A stretch of 64,000 bases of DNA from Ceratotherium simum simum. Its lineage: Eukaryota; Chordata; Mammalia; Perissodactyla; Rhinocerotidae. Shown here one piece after another: positions 26,041-39,411 of this stretch. The stretch's first letter is position 1. Every line of letters starts with the position of its first letter. The position numbers and the translations under genes are program-made. The stretch spans positions 2,146,564 through 2,210,563 of the forward strand of contig NW_004454166.1 in NCBI RefSeq assembly GCF_000283155.1, written 5' to 3'. The notes beneath the pieces were generated by a model, which did not search any database, had not been told where the DNA came from, and saw nothing but the letters and a program-made list of their open reading frames with translations.

Positions 26041-26559
26041 GAGAGAGAGAGAGAACACTGCAGATAGAAAGAGATTGGGTGCTTTTTCTGTGTTCCTGCC
26101 TACTTTCTCACTTTAGACTTTTACCTCTGTAACTTCTCCTCTTTTATCTTCTCTGTAATGATCTTTTCCTTACAACCATAAAGAATGAGAATTCTTTTCA
26201 GGAAAAATGTAAGTGTCTTACCATCAATTCTAGTACTATAGTTAGTAAATAATTTTCTTATTCTTTCTATATTTTGGAAAAGCATCAGAACTTATTACTT
26301 ATGCAAAGTGGACAATAAATAAAAATTAGTAGTTTGACACTTTGAGACTATGAATTATAAGGGCAGAACCCACTTTTCATGGTTCTGTCTCTCAAGCATT
26401 CAGCCCAATGGCATTTTGGCGATGGAGTAATGATGACAATGGGGACACGTCACTGCTGACACAGGGACTCAGCTTCTCTTAAGTTAAGCTGTTTAACTTA
26501 ATCCACAGAAAGTGAGAATTTCTCTAAAAGAATTTCAGTACTTTTAAAATTACAGTTTA

Positions 26560-28540
26560 TTACAGAAGTTAATTGTTTTCCTATATACCAGCAAAGAACA
26601 ATTAGAATTTGAAATTAAAACCCAATACTATTTACATTAGCACCAAAAAAAAAGAAATACATAGGTATAAATCTAACAAAATATGTATAAGATGTATATG
26701 AAGAAAACTACAAAACTCTGTTGAATGAAATCAAACAAGAACTAAATAAATGGAAAAATATTTCATATTCATGGATAGGAAGACTCAATATTGTCAATGT
26801 CAGTTTTTCTCAACTTTACCTGTAGATTCATCCCAGTCCCAATCCAAATCTCAAGTTATTTTGTGGATATCAACAACTGATTTGAAAGTTTAGATGGAGA
26901 GACAAAAGACCCAGAATAGTCAACACAATATTGAGGCATGAAAACAAAGTTTGAGGACTGACATTACCTTACTTCAGGTTTTACTATAAAGCTATGGTAG
27001 TCAAGACAGGGTGGTATTGGTAAAAGAATTGACAAGTAGATCGATGGAACAGAACAGCGAGTTCAGAAATAGACACACATGAATGTAGTCAGTTGATCTT
27101 TGACAGATGAGCAAAGGCAATACAATGAACAAAGCTTGTCTTGTCAACAAATGGTGCTGGAACAACTGGACATACACAGGCAAACAAATGAACCCGGGCA
27201 CAGACCTTACCCCTTCGCAAAAATTAACTCAGAGTGGATCACAGACCTAAATGTAAAATGCAAGCTATAAAAGTCCTGGAAGATAACATAGGAGAAAACC
27301 TAAATGACCGTGAGTATGGTGATGACTTGTTAGATACAACATCAAAGGCACAATCCACAAAATAAATAATTGATAAGCTGGACTTCATTAAAATTAAAAA
27401 CCTCTGCTCTACGAAAGAAAATGTGAAGAGAATGAGAAGACGAGCCACAGACTGTTAGAAAATATTTGCAAAAGACACATCTGATAATGGTCTGTTAACC
27501 AAAATATACAAAGAACTTAACAATAAGAAAACAGGCAACCAGATTTAAAAATGAGCAAAAGATCTGAACAGATACTGCACCAGTGAAGGTATACAAATGG
27601 CGAATAAGCGTATGAAAAGATTCTCACCATCGTGCGTCATTAGAGAACTGCAGATTAAAACAACGTGGGGTACCGCTACACACCTATTAGAATGGCCAAA
27701 ATCCATAACACTGACAACAGCAGATGGTGGTGATGGTGGAGCGGCAGGAACTCTGCTTCATTGCTGGTGGGAAGGCAAAATGGCACACTGACTTGGGAAA
27801 CCATTTGGCAGTTTCTTAGAAATGAAAACATACTCTTACCTTACCGTCCAGCAATGTCTTTCCTTGATGTGTACACAGAGGAGTTGAAAACTTAGATCCA
27901 TACCAAAACCTACACACAGATGTTTATAGTAGCTTTATTCATAATTGCCAAAAATTGGAAGCAACCGAGATATCCTTCAGTAGGGGAATGGTAAATCAGC
28001 TGTGGTACATCCAGACAGTGGAATATTATTCATTCCTAAAAAGAAATGAGCTATCAAGACACAAAAGACGTGGAAAAACCTTAAGTGCGTATTTACTAAG
28101 TGAAGGAAGCCAATCTGAAAGGCTACGTACTATATGATTCCACCTGTATGACATTCTGGAGAAGGCAAAACTATGGAGACAGTAAAGAGATCAGTGGTTG
28201 CCAGGGTTGCGGGGAAGGGAGGGATAAATGGGTAGAGCACAGAGGATTTTGGGGCAGTGAAAAATACTCTGTGTGATACCACAGTGAGGGACACATGTTG
28301 CTATACGTTTGTCCAAACCACAGAATGTCCACACCCAGAACTGTAACGTGACCTGTGCACTTTGGGTGGTGACATGTCCATGGAGCTTCATCAACTGTAA
28401 CAAACATACCAACCTGGTGGAGCGGTGTTGACAGTGGGGCAGGCTGTGTGTGTGAGGGGGCAGAGGGTGTATGGGTACTTTCTCCTCTATTTTGCTGTGA
28501 ATCTTAAACTGCTCCAAAAAAATAAAGATAAATTTTTTTC
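26560..28540 (+). mobile_element. L1 3' portion (ORF2 C-terminus and 3' UTR), forward orientation
   Basis: Characteristic L1 ORF2 DNA is readable from about 26690 (AAACTACAAAACTCTGTTG) through 27130 (CAACAAATGGTGCTGGAACA) and 27925 (TAGCTTTATTCATAATTGCC). It ends near CCAAAAAAATAAAGATAAA at about 28530. It is 5'-truncated with many stops. Confidence 0.88.
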
Positions 28541-31140
28541 AATTTCACTTTATTCCCAAGAACATACTAGGTACTTTCTCCTTCACCAAAAAGTTGAGGC
28601 TGACACTGGGCATGGAAATGACTTCTTTCTGAGTTTCCCCAAATGGAGATCGATCACTTACATCTTGTTACAGAGGAGAAAAGGATTTTACACTCATTAA
28701 AATCTAAATTTACTTGGGTCTAATTAATGTCACCAAAAAACACTGGAAGGTCCTTCCATTTAATTTTGACTTAAACCTCGTTCAGTTTAGTGTATATAGT
28801 TAGTATTGGTTGTCTTCCTTAGAAACTTTCAAACCTTTCTTAAACAGTGACCTCAAAGTTCCTGAAATATTTCCATGAAAAACCAAAGAAAGACAAGTTT
28901 TGAAACTTCCATGGACTCGGGAAATATTCTGACTCATGTGTCCTCCTTGCAGCATAGTCACGTCTCTGAGAATATCCACACATAACCACAGATGTGCGTG
29001 CACACACACATGCACATGCACAGACGCGCACAGACACACACACGTACACACACACACACGCATACAGTGAAAGAATGGCCACAAACTGCTTTCTTTAACC
29101 CAAACTTCCAGCTGCTTTGGCCACAGAATCTTTTTATAAAACAGTATTCTTTATTATCTGCTTTGAGAGATATTGCTCTATAATGCACGGCACGGCATCA
29201 CTGAGTTAGTGTGGCCGGCCCACTAGAAGGTGGTCATAAAATGGAAGATTCAGAGCAAACAGAATGAATGAAAATATTAGAAGGTTTATTTTTTGCATTA
29301 GAGACAGTTTTCAAGTTATATTAGAGCTGAATAAGCATATCAAACCCCCTTTCTGCTTTCAAAAAAACGATTGTACTTTTAAGTCATTTTTGGATGAGAC
29401 ATTTGTCAGCAAGAGGATGCAGTTAAAGTACATCGGTGATATTAGTGCATTATTGCCAGCTCTCTGCTCTCAGCTCACTTTCCTTTCGGGGCTCCCTCAG
29501 ACTGGAAAAATGGTCTTAAATTCTGTGATTCTGTGAGACGGCTTGAATCTATGAGGAGCCACCTGTGCACCTTACCGAGCTTAGGGGCTTTGGTGAAACG
29601 TTAGCCACCGGCTGTCATTGCGTCATCCTTGGGCCCCTGTGACCTCTGATCAGACTCAGTTGTCTAAAAAACTAAGACGACTGTTTCAGAAAAAAAATTT
29701 CACCTACTTTGTTATTCAAATAGGATGATTTTAACATTGGTTATCTACTCCTACCTGGAGATTGTAAAAGGCAGTGATAAACATGGCTACAGGGTATTTG
29801 TACTGTGTCCTATGAAACAGAGCTAGTTAATAAAATAAATACCTCTCAGCTGGGGATGATCTCATGTGTCCATCTGGGCTCCCTGGGTTGCCTCGAGCCT
29901 GACAAAGAGACCCATGGCCTGCGGACCAGGACGGCAGCAGCCACGCAATGCCTGGGAGCCCACAAGAAAATTGTGAAGGAGGAATATTATTAGACAGGCC
30001 CAGATGCATCATTTCCTCCAGTCACTGCTCTTTTGTGAAAATTTTTAAACAAATACATATTTTTATCCCCAAATAAATATAGTGCTGGATGCTTTCCCTA
30101 CTAGGAAATTAGTAGAAAATTCATTTTCCTACCATCTCCTTTGGATGAACTTTCACCATTGCAAAATCGCTCAGAGAAGAGTTCATCCTGCCAACACCGC
30201 CCCTGGACCTGTGTCCCCCAAATGTCGTCTGGCCCACAATATTGAGGAACTCACCAGCAGGTAAACAGGTGCTTGAATGTGATTTAATTCCCATGTGACC
30301 ACACTTGGTCACATTTATTATCTGAAGGGAAATATGGCAAAGTGCCACAGTGGTGATGACAGGCACTGGGGGCTCTGCCTTTTCTCCGTGTCCTCCCTGT
30401 GAAGTCGTCACCTCTCAGCAGTAAAGCCTCTTGGTGAGAAGCCCTGGGAGCGGGCCAGCCTCACTTCTGGGGATGCGCTGTCCTCCTGCTGGTTTCTCTG
30501 AAGCCCCTCGAGCAGTGCTCTTCACACAGGAATCTTTCCCACTCACCGAGGTGTGGGAGCCTCACACACTTGTCAGACGGCTCTTCATTTCAATGACTTG
30601 GCTTCTAATTCTCAATTTCTTTCTGTTCCTAAGCTTTTAGAACTTTTCACCAGCCCATGAGAAACATCTTGGAAAGGTCAGGTAACCTTCAAATCTAAAG
30701 GCTTCAACCTGGTCTGTCCTTAAGGCTCATTTTTTCCCCCCAAGGAACTCACTCTCTTCCTTGCTAGGCAAAATAGAGATTTTAGCACAAAAAGAAATAC
30801 ACAAGTGAATCCCCCCCAACCCCATATTGGCGTTTTCACAGCTAATTCTTAACATATTTTCTGTTTTTTGTAAAGAAAGAAGAAAAATTGGTAAATATCT
30901 TTATAGGTAATATTACATAAATAAATAATAATAGCCAAGCCCAAATCCCCAAATTTCCAGATTATATAAAATTGAAGCTGGGTAGAGGGAGGTTACTGTA
31001 CATATTCAGTAAGCAATTTGCTGTTTTCCTGTTTAACTTGAGGGGTGACTCAGGGGTCTGGAGAATATGCGAGCTAGTTTTGCAGAAGCTTTGTGAGCTT
31101 GGTTTGCAGAAGGAAGAGAATGCCTTTCGGGAGGTTGCCA
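28541..31140. other. No gene recognised; CA microsatellite inside
   Basis: Only short frames with no resemblance to a family. The CA-rich stretch is listed separately. Confidence 0.6.
29001..29065. repeat. CA-rich microsatellite
   Basis: Interrupted (CA)n with TGCACA and GCGCACAG variants. Confidence 0.9.
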
Positions 31141-31149
31141 TCACTGGAT

Positions 31150-31435
31150 GGCCGGCCCCCAGCTACTCTTGACACCTAGAAGTCATATTGCCCAGGAGCT
31201 TATCGGAGTGACCCCCTTGTTTCTCTGAAGCTCCTCCTGCCAAACCCCTTAGAGCTATAAAACCCGTGCTTTCTGCTCTTGTTAAGGCAGATTTGGGTGA
31301 ACCCAAGCTCCCACCTTCTCATTTTGGCCAATTTGAATAAACTTTTCTCCATCTCCAAGCACTGATGTCTCAGTGTTTGTCTTACTGCACATGCGGGCAC
31401 ACGAACTTGAGATTAAGAGGCTCGGTATCAAAATT
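31150..31435 (+). mobile_element. Probable solo LTR of a retrovirus-like element (3' part)
   Basis: It has the order expected in an LTR: GAGCTATAAAACCCG (TATA-like, 31250), then GAATAAACTTTTC (poly(A) signal, about 31336), then a TCTCAGTGTTTGTCTTACTG U5-like tail. No gag, pol or env coding is seen next to it. Family not identified. Confidence 0.5.
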
Positions 31436-33654
31436 TTAGACACTTATATCTTAATTCTTTTTCGTGAGACGAGAAATGCTCTTTTAAATGAACTGGTAAA
31501 AGTTGGTAACAAAATTAATTGAAAATGTACAGAAAACTCTTATAAATTAAGATCCCTTTACAGCAGCTCAAAGGCCTAACACCAGCCCTAGGAGGTGAGG
31601 GCTCCTGGATGAAGAAGGAGGCCTTAGCTCACCCCTGCAGCCCTCCAGGGACTGGGGGAAGGCTGAGAGAGGTGGAGATGGAGTAGGATTTTTTAGAGAG
31701 AGTTTTCAGGGATGTGAGTATACCCTCACACCTGTCCCCACAGGGGGCATCCAGGAACCAACTTTAAGAACCTGCCTGTGCCTCCCTGGCTTTTGGGGAA
31801 CCCAGGGCAGACTGTCTGACCATCCCAGAGACATCGGGGGAAGGGGTGGGCTGAGATGCTGCAACAGGATAGGAGGGGCTGCATTTGGGAGAAGTGCTCT
31901 CCCAGCCGCCAGTTGAAGGTGTCCACGCTGACAGAATGTGGCCCAGCTTGAGAGGGAGCTGCACTGAGAGGGGAGCAGATGGTACAGCAAGAGTACTGCC
32001 CCGTGATGGGGGACTGTGGGGACCGCCAGAGGAGGTGCTTGCCCATGACAAGGAACTGCAGGTGCGAGGCCCCTGGAAATGGCAGCAGATGCCCACGAGA
32101 GAAAGTCCACTCCGAACCCACCAAGTTCAGGCGGCACCACTGTGGGCTCGCAGCAGTGCAGCCAGTCGCATGAGCATTTCTTGCTTTTTTAATCCCCATC
32201 GCTCCAGTCCCCTGCTGGGCGATGAGAGGTCAGAACTCAAGGTCAGTAAGCTGGGTGGGCAGGTGAGGGTAGTGGACAGGGCTTGGAAGAAGAGGAAGCA
32301 GCACCAAGTGCCAGTGGAGGAGTCCACGTGTTCCTCCCCGGCTCCCAGGGCAGCGTTCCCATCTAAGGCGGGCTGTTCTCTTGGAGGAGAGAAGTGTTAC
32401 GTTGAAATGCAATGTGGCGTTTGACTGTTACTCTGGACTGCACGACTCATTACTGAAGTCAGACCTCTGGTTACTGGAGATAACCAGAGGACCCCGATGC
32501 TACCCAAGGGCTGGGGGGGCGGCACCGGGAAGCAGGTGTGAACAGGCAGGTGGAGAGAACAGAGTTGGTTTTGAAGTTCCACGAGTCCAGCTTGTTCAAA
32601 GGCAAAGAAATAGTAGCTTTGGGATGGTGAAAAGAATCCTTTAAAATCGAAGTAAGCTAGTAAAGACCTACTAAACACTGTGTGGCGAAAAATGGTTTGA
32701 AAATTACTTGAAAGAATATTCAGTTTATTTTCTCAGAGATTTTTAATTTTTAATACATATAAAATACTAGCTTTTATCCTAGAAAATTTTGCTTAATTCT
32801 GTACAAAATAAGCAGTGTGTACTTTATTTAACAAATAAAAACTACCTTGATACTAATAAAATGAAAAATGAAAGCAATGACAATAGCAAAGTCACTCATT
32901 ACTTGCTATGCAAAGTGTTTACCCTTTAACTCATTTCCCCTTCACTGCAACACTACTTACTTTAACCCCCGTTTTCCAGGTCAAGGAAATGAAGTTTGGA
33001 GGCACTGGGTGACTTGCCCAAGTCTCAGCCCTGGTAGGTGGAAAGTTTATCTCAGTCAGGGGACCACACTCTGCAAAACAAATCTACACACTCTACAAAA
33101 TACTTACTGACATTGAAATAGGCAGGGAAAGTGTTGCCAGTGTAAAATTATGGCGGGGGTAAACAGGAAGGATGGTGGTCTTGCTTCTGAAGTTTCAGGG
33201 TGGTGTGTGAGCTGAGAGAGGTCTGTCTGGTTGAAGTGGTCCCTGGAAACTAGTGGCAGATTGTGAACCCACAGGGGGCAGGTGGTGGCGAGTCCAGCTT
33301 CTGGACTCAGGAGGGAGGGAGAACTGCGGACGTCATTACAGTGACCGAGGGAGAGAAACTCGAGTGCACAAAAGCGCTCAGAACCGGAGAGCTGTGTCAG
33401 CCACGTTGGCCAGGAAGGGTGTGAGCGTGTTCTGCATCCTCCTCTACTGGGTCTGGCACAGCACTGGTTTACAGCCACCTGGAGTTTAGCTGCATCGGCG
33501 CCACGTGTGGATCTGTGGTGGTTCGTTGCTGTGGAGAGCACAGAGTGCGTGTCCCTGGGGAAAGAGCTCTTCTGGTGCCCAGAGCGCGTGGACGCCAGCC
33601 TGACACAGGCCAGGGAGGGCGCCACCCGTGAGCTAGGGGACTGGCGCCTGTCTG
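31436..33654. other. No gene recognised; MIR-like remnant at about 32900-33020
   Basis: The 222-codon minus-strand frame at 33104-33772 overlaps the PTS pseudogene and has no family resemblance. 32930-33020 (CCCCTTCACTGCAAC..GACTTGCCCAAGTC) looks like a MIR. Confidence 0.5.
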
Positions 33655-33924
33655 GAAGTGCGACCGTCCACATGGCTGGGGCGCAGTTATCAAGACCGAC
33701 CCTGCTCCAGGAATGATTGTGAATCTGACCAACCTCAGAGAGGCTGCGGCAGTTATGCAGCCCCTGGATCATCCGGATCTGGGTGTTCCCTACTGTGCCC
33801 GTGTGTGAGCACCACAGAAAGTGTAGCTGGGTATATGTGGAAACACTTCCAGAAGTTTATTCCTGTGGGAGTTCGATATAAAGTGTATGAAACTGAAAAT
33901 AATATTGTAATCTAAAAGGGGAAT
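33655..33924 (+). pseudogene. PTS: Processed, 5'-truncated PTS (6-pyruvoyltetrahydropterin synthase) pseudogene
   Basis: PTS makes 6-pyruvoyltetrahydropterin in tetrahydrobiopterin synthesis. From 33698 the sequence encodes a recognisable C-terminal half: [10 protein letters not shown], then MQPLDHP..LGVPY, then after a one-base frameshift [16 protein letters not shown] and [17 protein letters not shown]. It runs without introns across what are several exons in the functional gene, so it is a processed copy. Damage includes small in-frame losses near 33740 and 33770, the frameshift near 33807, a two-codon loss in the YKV..YET segment, and a TAA at 33913-33915 where the family continues for four more residues. 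The N-terminal half, with the zinc-binding residues, is not recognisable. It is not functional. Confidence 0.82.
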
Positions 33925-35968
33925 CACTCTCAGGGTTAACATTGTGGACTGACTACTATTTTTTTTTTTTTTCCTATTTGGGAAAGCTCTTTACCCCTTG
34001 GAGTGTTAAGAAGTCATCACATAATTGCTGCCCTCCGCATTTTGTTACAGAATGCTTGTTTATTGTGAGAACCATTTTAAACATAAACCGATGTCAAAAC
34101 TGAACGTGTACTATATCCTGAATATCATGTAGAGAGCCTTTTATCTGTAGATCAAGAATCACTGCATTTTCAGCAGGATGTTCCCTGCTGTGCTGATGGG
34201 GAGGGCCCAGAGGCAGGACCTTGCTCCAGGGAGAAACCACAGCACGAGCAGGCCTGTGCCCACTCCACCCCTCCACCCCGGGTCCCGGTCCCACATGGTG
34301 GCATCTGACAGGCAAGGGGGCAGGGCCCATTCCTGCTGTCACCTGCATCAGGGGCACCTCCTAGAGCAGGACTCTCCACCACAGGAGTGACACCCCCTGG
34401 AGCTGGGCCCAGTGTGTGCCCTGCGTGTGGCACAGAGCTCGGAATCATTTTAGAGAAATTGCTCCCGTCTCCCAGCTTTCCTGTGTGGACGGGGGCCTGG
34501 GGAGGAGGAAAGCTGGGCTCAGAGCAGAGCACTCAGCGGGACCTCCTGGACCACACCCTCATTCTGAGCAGGTCACTCCCGGCCCGTTGTGTGACAGATC
34601 CTGTCTGATGGCCTCTCCTCGCTCCGGGCTCTGGGGTAAGCGAGACTGGCAGCCAGGCGAGACTGGCAGCCAGGCGAGACTTGCTACGTGACCCCAGGCC
34701 AGTCCCTCAGCCCTTGAAGTACCACTTGTCCTGGGGAGCCATCCTAGGACCACATGTGTAAGTAAAGGTCACAGACCGTGAGTCCTGAGGTCCCCAGTCC
34801 TGTGCGAGCTTATTAAATGTACTGTGAAGAAGTTAACCCTCTGCTTGAAGGCCGTGCCACCTCTGTGAGCCTGGCCCTCTGTGGAGGAGCTACTGGCTGC
34901 TGCTCTGGGTCTGGGCTCTGGGAGCTGACGTGGGGCGGAGACGCTGGGTGGAGCCCCCGGGCCCCTAACTTCTCCTCCCTGCTGGGCCTGCAGGTGGCGG
35001 TGGGACGCCAGGGGCTCCTCGGTCACCGCACCATTCATGGGCACCCCTGCCAGTGTGCCTCCTTCCCCCACATCCTGCTCTAGGTGCACAGTGTCTCACT
35101 GTCAGATGGTGAGCACCGCACAGTCATAGCTCTCCTCGGTCCTGCAGAAAGGGAAGGCGGACACCCATGAGCAGGGCCATTCTCTCCTCTCGGGCAGGGG
35201 TGGATTGGCCCTCGGCAGCCTCCATGCCCCGCACTGCACATCCTGGGAGCTGGGCGCCCCGTCCTCATCCTTGCTGCTGCTCCAGAGTGTGAGAAGGGCA
35301 GAGGGAGGGTGATGCTGAGCTAAGGGGGTTCGCCGGCCCATCTCCATCCCGGCTTCATCAGGGAGGGAAGGGCTCCCGGGACAGGCACCATCTGTTCCCA
35401 CCAAGAGGTCTGGGAGGCAAGATTTTCCCACCTCTGGACTCCGGGCCAGCACTGCCCCCAAACTCCCCTCCCCACTCTGTGACACGAGAACTTGTCTCCA
35501 GTACTTCCTGGAGCCTGAGGGGAATTTCAGCCTCTGCAGCCTCCTCCCTACAGCTGCACAAGTTCAAGGTAGAGAGAAAGCAGGGGAGGACAGGCTGAGC
35601 CCGATCCTGGGGTGGGGTCTTATAGGTTTTGCTCATCTTGGCAAGTCCTGAATGCTTTTGTTTGTATTTTTAGTGATGGAATTATGGAAACTTAAGGTGC
35701 AGTGAGGGAATGGCGGTGAGGGTGGGTATACCACGCTGTGGTTACCCTTCCTCCATGGCCCCATCCCTTCTGGAAGCCAAAGCAGGCACTCGGGAAGCAC
35801 GGACCCTGAGTCCTTCCCCTCCCCCCAGCCAGCAACAGAGGCCACTACCTCTTTTTAGAAAAGACATATTTTGTGAAACAATAAAAATTGTGGTAGGAAG
35901 AAGCCATTAGCATATAGAAGATGTGCTAACATGAGAAAAACCAGGTTTTCTCCACATAAACTATATTT
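33925..35968. other. No gene recognised; GC-rich downstream flank of SPATA31
   Basis: Contains a T-run at 33957-33973 and GC-rich sequence from about 34150. GAGACTGGCAGCCAGGC is repeated at 34641-34674. Small frames have no recognisable domains. Confidence 0.55.
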
Positions 35969-35974
35969 TTTATT
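35969..35974 (-). terminator. Candidate poly(A) signal of the SPATA31 gene
   Basis: AATAAA reads on the minus strand about 70 bases past the stop codon. It is the first canonical hexamer I found downstream. It implies a very short 3' UTR. Cleavage site not verified. Confidence 0.5.
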
Positions 35975-36041
35975 GGTGGAAAGTTTCCCTTCCAGGAAAG
36001 GTGTGAGAAGCACACTCTAGCTGACGACGGGAGACGCACTC

Positions 36042-39000
36042 TCAAAGACAGCGTGTTGGGTGATGGTGGGCTGAGGCACCTGCCACCCTCGGCCCCTGCT
36101 GGCAGGGTCTGCCTGGGGACCCTGGCTCCCTGGGTGGGAAGGCCCACTTCCCATCCCCTTCTCTGGCCCACCTGCTCTTGTTTGGACAGCTGGGGCTCCT
36201 GGGGGTGGCTTGGTGACTATAGACCGTATCTGTTATCAGTCTTCTCGGCTCTGGGGAGGAGAGAACCTCCTGGTAGCAGGAATGCCCACCTCCTGGGGCC
36301 TGGAATTGCTTTGTGCTGACTTTTCTCGAGGCACAGAGTCCTTGGTGAAGCCCCAATTTCTCTGCCAGGATCTGTCCAACAGACGTCACAATCATCTGAG
36401 CTTCAACAGCCCTGCCGTCCGTAAGAGATCTGCTTTTGACTGGTCCAGGGCTCTGGGCAGTGGCTGATGCAGGCTTGCCTTTTTGAGGGAGATCTTCTAG
36501 TCCTTCATCTTTTTGACTGGGGTCAAGATGCTGCAGAGAGTGCTTCATCTGTTTTCTGAAGTGGCTAGAGTGTGCCTTCTCTAGCAGGAGCTGGAGGCAT
36601 TTGCTCCCAACAGTGTCTCCTATTCCCCTGACTTGAGGAGGGTGGCTCATCTCACTGGCTTGGGAAGCCCTCGGTCCTGCAAACATGTCTTCATACTCTC
36701 CTGGTTTGGGCCTCCTACAGTCATCCCTCTCGTCAGTTTGGGCAAATATCTTGCTCTGGCTCTCACATGAGTCCTTAACTTTTGGTGTCCTGAGCTCCTG
36801 CTGCCCCTGGCTTGTCTGTGCACTCGATGTGAAGTCATATGGCACCTGGGAAGCTGGGGTGTCCCCACTGGTGCATTCCTTCTGGGGACTGGAACTACGG
36901 CAGGGGTCTCGTGAGTCCTGATCCCCACTTTCCAACCTTGGCTCATTCCCGGCCGTTGCTGAACTTGGACGTGGCTCCAGGCTACCTTTCTCGGCCCCCA
37001 TGACAATCTCACTGTGCCAGTTTCTGCCCACAAGGCTGCATGTGAGGGACTGAGAAGGTGGCCTGTCCTGTTGTCCAGTAAGAGGGGCCTCTGAGGGCCC
37101 ATCACCAGGTGGTGTCCCTCCTAGGGCCTTCTGGATTTCTTCACACACAGGTGAGGGGGCAGGGAGGGGACTCGCCAGGGTGGGAATGGACTCTTTTGTT
37201 ATAAGTTTCTCTGTTGGGCGGGGCTGAAGAGGTTTTCCTAAGACCTTGGTGAAGTTGGATTTTGAGTGGGCCCCAGATACACAAGTGGCTGAGGGGGAAA
37301 AGGCGGACCGTAGAAGGGGTGAGGGTTGAATCTTTTTCAACTTAAAGACTTTGATGGACTTGAGGACCTTGAGGGGTAGGCCCCACCGATGTTTCACTTG
37401 AAGCTTTATAATATGTGCTACCAGCACCTGTCGGGTGCGTGGACTGAGGATGGAATGCTCACAGGAGGTGTTCACACGGGGTTCCGGACCCTTCGAGGAT
37501 GCCAGATTTCCTGTTTCCATGTGAGTGTGGGACTTGGGACCAACATAATTGGCAGCAAGCCAGGACTGACGCACTCTCACAGGGATCAAACCCTCCTTGA
37601 TCTGCACTGACTTCATGCCCAAATGGACTTTCAAGATTTTTTCTAGATGTTTCTTATCTGGGCCCCTGGGTAAGCAATTTCCTGAGTCTGTCTTTAAGGG
37701 CCTCACCAAGTGTCTTTCAGACTCCTCAGAGTTCATTCCTGGAAGCTTCACTGGGAAGCTGGCTGAGCCCCTGGAGAGATCTGGGATCCCCTTCAGACAT
37801 TGCCCCAGACCCCTGCTAATGGCCTTCCCTAGCTGGAACTTTACTTCATCCCTCCCAGGGGACTTTCTAGGGCACCTGGACCCCATTTTCTGTGTGTCCT
37901 GGCTGCTTTCGTCTACAGATGCAGAGGGCTGTGAGGGCTCCTGCTTGCCCTGTGCCTGATAAGCCTCTGGGAATTCATCCTGAGGCTGCATCAGTTCCAG
38001 AGACACTTGGATCCTGTGGGGCAGGACATCCTGGTGTTCATCTTTGATGAGCCTCTTTTGAAGATGTTGCTTTTGGAGATTAGGGCTGATCAAGTCCCCA
38101 TGAAGGGTGGAAACTGACTTGTGGGCATGGGAGGCCCCACTGTCTTGGGGAAGATTGGGAATCAGCTGGCTAAAGACTTCTTCAGATCTTTTTACCACAG
38201 AGGGTAAAGCCCTCTCCCTTTTCAGTTGCTTCTGCAGCGAGAACAATTCCAGGTGTATTTTAGTTGGGATGAAAGATTGTGTCTTATTCTGGTGTGTCAG
38301 GCAAGATACCCCACAGGTCCTCATCAGAAGTGGAGAAGAAGGTGTTCGGGTTGGGGGAGAGGATGCCAGATGGGCCTGGGTCTGGGTCTGGGTCTGGGGC
38401 GGAGGTGGGGGCTGGAACTGGGGCAAGTTTGGAGTCAAAGGTTGAGGTTGGGCCCCAGGATAGGGCAAGGGTGGGGCCTGGGAAAGCTGTGAAGGTATTT
38501 CAGGCCAGGTGGGAACCGGAAAGCGATTAGAGATGCCATTGAATAAAACGGAGAGAGCCTGTAGTTGAGAAGAGCTCCTAGAGACCAAGGCAGTAGCCAC
38601 TAGGGACTCGCTGTGCAGAGAGGGGAGACCCCAGTAGAGCTGGCTGCATTTCTGCTGTAAATGGTCCCCCAAGGCCTTGGGATAGGAGAGCTGCTGAGAA
38701 CCGGGCAGCTGCTCTGGTTTGTCTTTCAGGGTCCAGAGGGATTGGGAGGTTGTGGTGTCCCGCTCAGCACCCAGTGATTTCCACATATTCCCTGAAGAGT
38801 TCAGGTGGTAGTCTGAGCTCAGCTGTTTCAAAAATGACACATCCTTTTCTTTCTTCTTCCCAATCATCAGTTCTACTCTTTGGGTGAACTGTATGTTCAG
38901 CATCTTCTGGACCTCAGCGTTGACAAATGAGGGGCTACCAGCCTCTACCTCCCTGTCTGGGGGGGCTCCCGAGAAGGAGGCCTCCGGTGGGTGGTGGGAC

Positions 39001-39411
39001 AGGTGCTCGTGGTGGGACTCGTGCTGTGATGAGGTGAAGAACAAGGCCTTGGTAATCTTCCACCACTGGCAGAGGAACGAAATGGGACAACTTGTGCGGA
39101 CAAGGCCTGAGATGGGGGATGCCAAACCGGAGTTACCTAGAGGTAAGCTCCCAGCAACCGTGCCCAGAGGGATTCTCTGCAAGTCAGGTCGGTCTTCTTG
39201 AGGGTCTGCTGACAGGGTGCAGGCCAGAGGTGGAGGGCGCTTGGTCAGCAGAGCCGAAGAAGCCGACAGGTACGCGGTGGGAGCAGCATCCTCCATCCAC
39301 TCCCCGTGTGGCTGCTGGGCCCCAGCAGGCGCTGCCTCGCACACCTCACCGGGGGGGTCCTGACGTGAGAGCTGATGGAAACTGCCCTTGTCAGGGAGCC
39401 TCCCCAGGTGG
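36042..39411 (-). CDS. SPATA31: SPATA31 large terminal coding exon 4
   Basis: The acceptor is a strong pyrimidine tract ending CTCCTGCAG. The exon codes for 1,122 residues to a TGA at 36042. The composition is Ser/Pro/Gln-rich and looks largely disordered, with conserved islands such as EGLIPVRVR and RWGLPLKVLK, and a short QTQTQTQ repeat near residue 450. The exon is undisrupted over 3.37 kb, which would be unlikely for an old pseudogene. A longer open frame runs 110 bases upstream to 39521, but that part is intronic and includes three 15-bp repeats. Confidence 0.9.

Noticed and set aside
31706..32424. Several overlapping frames of 110-179 codons on both strands
   Set aside because: GC-rich sequence without splice structure, domain or conserved motif; frames on both strands are equally long, as expected by chance.
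33104..33772. 222-codon minus-strand open frame
   Set aside because: It lies antisense to the PTS pseudogene, has no recognisable domain, and its composition fits chance in GC-rich DNA.
36647..37105. 152-codon frame overlapping SPATA31 exon 4
   Set aside because: Shadow frame of a 3.4-kb coding exon on the same strand; no independent support.
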